Assembly: GCA_022494885.1 (NCBI GenBank)
Contig: JAGVSM010002870.1
Coordinates: 20,447-84,446, forward strand
From: Micrasema longulum
Lineage: Eukaryota > Arthropoda > Insecta > Trichoptera > Brachycentridae
Direction: 5' to 3'
DNA length: 64,000 nucleotides
Under the pieces are notes generated by a model. It did no database searches and was not told the DNA's origin. It was given only the letters and a program-made list of their open reading frames with translations. Position numbers and translations under genes: made by a program. Of this stretch, positions 62,506 through 64,000 are shown piece after piece (the first letter of the stretch is position 1; every line of letters begins with the position of its first letter).

Positions 62506-63392
62506 AGCCTGTTTTGCCGCGTGCACATTAGAACAAAGACAATATAAAAAAAATAGTAAACCTAGGATTCTATAAGCCGACGTCCTACCGACCTACTTAC
62601 ACCTGTTTATTGAAACTGACTGTGGTCGTAAGTCGACGACTACCTGTAATTTAAAGAACCTGACAAAAATTCGATAGGTAATCTCAAGAAAACTAACAAC
62701 TTAGCGCGGGGAAAAAATTATCTTCCTGAATGTCAAAATTATGTATTGAAGGGTCTTATAACTTACTGAGAGCGATCTGTAGCCTAATGCAATTTGAACA
62801 ATTTACCAAAGCAATAAATAATATCATTTCTCGTGCTGAGCTAATAAATGTAATGGAATAAAAATAGCAATAACTGCTTACTACAGTCCTACAGTGGCTA
62901 AAGGTCCGCGGTCCGCTCAAATAATGCGGGTGGCGGGCAGCCAAGTACTGTAGTGTAGTTAGTAGTTAGGAAGAGCGCAACAAGTTGTTTCGGTGACCAT
63001 TGCATTTATGGATTCAGGAAACGGACTCAGCTCGACCGTACACCGTACGCGTACGCTCTCCTTCAGAACTTAACTATTAACAGTTACGGGGAGCTTGCAC
63101 TGAACGTGGTTAATGCTGGCCGCGCATCTCACCTCAATCGAAAACTGAAATAAAACTTCTGGAGGGAAATGAAACTTAACCGACTCATACCGAGATAAAT
63201 ATCTTCTTTACGCGATATAAAGCAGAGAAGCGATTCTTCCCCGATTTTCAGTAATTTTCAAAGCTGTCGCAATGAATTATTAATTGTGACGAACAGTAAT
63301 TATTATTTTTTGTTTTGAATAATGCTTTTTCTACAAAGATTTGGATATAAGTATTACTCAAAATATTGTGAAATAATTATTTGTTTCTTTAG

Positions 63393-63434
63393 GAGGGTCC
63401 GATGTCTTCCGAGGCACCCGCTGGCACAGCTCAG
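63393..63434 (+). CDS. Candidate second coding exon of the Ski/Sno gene (42 nt)
   Basis: A strong acceptor TTGTTTCTTTAG ends at 63392 and a donor CAG/GTTTAA begins at 63435. The 42 nt between are about two-thirds GC in very AT-rich surroundings. They read in frame as EGPMSSEAPAGTAQ with both junctions in phase 0, which fits the phase-0 end of the exon at 31662. Strand and order also fit. The peptide is too short for a family match, and a chance pair of sites cannot be excluded. Continuing the Ski/Sno reading would put it in the poorly conserved linker after the SMAD4-binding domain. Confidence 0.45.
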
Positions 63435-63848
63435 GTTTAAACTGCAACTCGGTTATAAGCCTAGACTATACCCTGTCTGCGTAATCTATAAGTGTGAAAG
63501 CACTACAATTAATGATATGAATCATAAACGTATAAAACGAAGAGATATACACAATAATATAAATATGTAGGCATGTGGATACCGCTTTGATCACCAACAC
63601 ACAATTACATTTGGGAATGATTACTTACTTACTCTATCCGCTTATTTTTAATGCACTTTTTTATAGAAATTTATTTTCGGTATTGTATTTTTTAACCTTT
63701 TATGAATTTCAGCAATATGGTCTAAATTCTGTAAAGATATTCAACGCTTTGTATGAGGCGGGACATGTTTTTTTTTTCTAATGAAAAAGGAATATTGGAT
63801 TTTTTGTCTACCTAAATATTTCCATGTTTAGTCCATTTGCTTACTTTA

Positions 63849-63955
63849 AATACCTTGTGCTGGAAAAATGTGAATCATGTTGTGGTAGAGTGGGGTTTGA
63901 ACTTCGGTCCCGTGAGTCCACATCTCTACCACAGGACCACATTTCCGGCTCTAAA
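63849..63955 (-). mobile_element. SINE-B copy 3
   Basis: The minus strand reads AATGTGGTCCTGTGGTAGAG, then GAAGTTCAAACCCCACTCTA and CCACAACATGATTCACATTT, ending TTCCAGCAC. It matches the head of the 31957 copy. It is inverted relative to the two upstream plus-strand copies. Confidence 0.7.
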
Positions 63956-64000
63956 TATGACTTTATATGTGATTATTAGTATTTTAAAAATATATATATA

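Larger units (their letters stand above)
31663..63392 (+). other. Probable 31.7-kb intron of the Ski/Sno gene
   Basis: It runs from donor GTCTGT at 31663 to acceptor TTGTTTCTTTAG ending at 63392, if the 63393 exon is real. No other host gene is evident within it. It holds most of the repeats listed separately. Sub-stretches with nothing recognised are about 34150-36560, 37450-40130, 49340-51950, 54110-56060, 57420-58790 and 59420-61050. Two GC-rich patches without clear coding are at about 39540-39720 and 53150-53290. Confidence 0.5.

Noticed and set aside
1..64000. CRISPR array, phage, operon, integrated virus or toxin locus
   Set aside because: No regularly spaced repeats, phage genes, polycistronic arrangement or viral/toxin proteins were seen; gene structure is eukaryotic.

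Overview
The window reads as nuclear DNA of an insect, most likely a moth or butterfly (Lepidoptera). The reasons are AT-rich non-coding DNA, spliced genes with GT-AG introns, insect-type TTAGG repeats, a Slob-like gene, and many tRNA-derived SINEs, non-LTR retrotransposon fragments and short DNA transposons. The species is not determined. There are no bacterial operons, rRNA genes, CRISPR arrays or viral genes.

Layout of host genes. (1) 829-5407, plus: the last four exons of a mitochondrial 2-oxoglutarate/malate carrier (SLC25A11 type); the start lies outside the visible exons. (2) 15243-9473, minus: a nine-exon, about 500-residue slowpoke-binding protein (Slob)-like pseudokinase. All exon phases agree and one intron uses a GC donor. 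(3) 21930-21369, minus: a two-exon, 83-residue membrane protein of unknown function. (4) 25178-24387, minus: a single-exon sepiapterin reductase. (5) 30850-31662, plus: the first coding exon of a Ski/Sno (Snoo) transcriptional corepressor, with a GC-rich leader. A 42-nt phase-0 candidate exon lies at 63393-63434, so almost the whole right half of the window (31.7-63.4 kb) is probably one very long Ski/Sno intron. The genes look like unrelated neighbours (mitochondrial transport, K+ channel modulation, tetrahydrobiopterin synthesis, TGF-beta signalling), not a pathway cluster.

Mobile DNA fills most of the rest. Families seen more than once include SINE-A (target duplications up to 12 bp), SINE-B, a MITE with AGAGTAATAA ends (MITE-B), a roughly 300-bp family ending in GCGCTGATAATA (family C), family D (one copy split by a LINE with an 11-bp target duplication) and family E (tandemly duplicated). 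Single elements with clear ends are a hAT MITE (17985-18286), a hAT relic (58804-59414), a pogo/Tigger-like element (33232-34149) and a P-element-like relic with a THAP start and an 8-bp target duplication (53297-54101).

No wholly new multi-gene system was found. The items most worth following are the repeated TGANGA-stem-GAAAC cassettes at Penelope-like ends, the P-element/THAP relic, the remote Ski microexon, the GC-AG intron in the Slob-like gene and the undescribed repeat families C, D and E.
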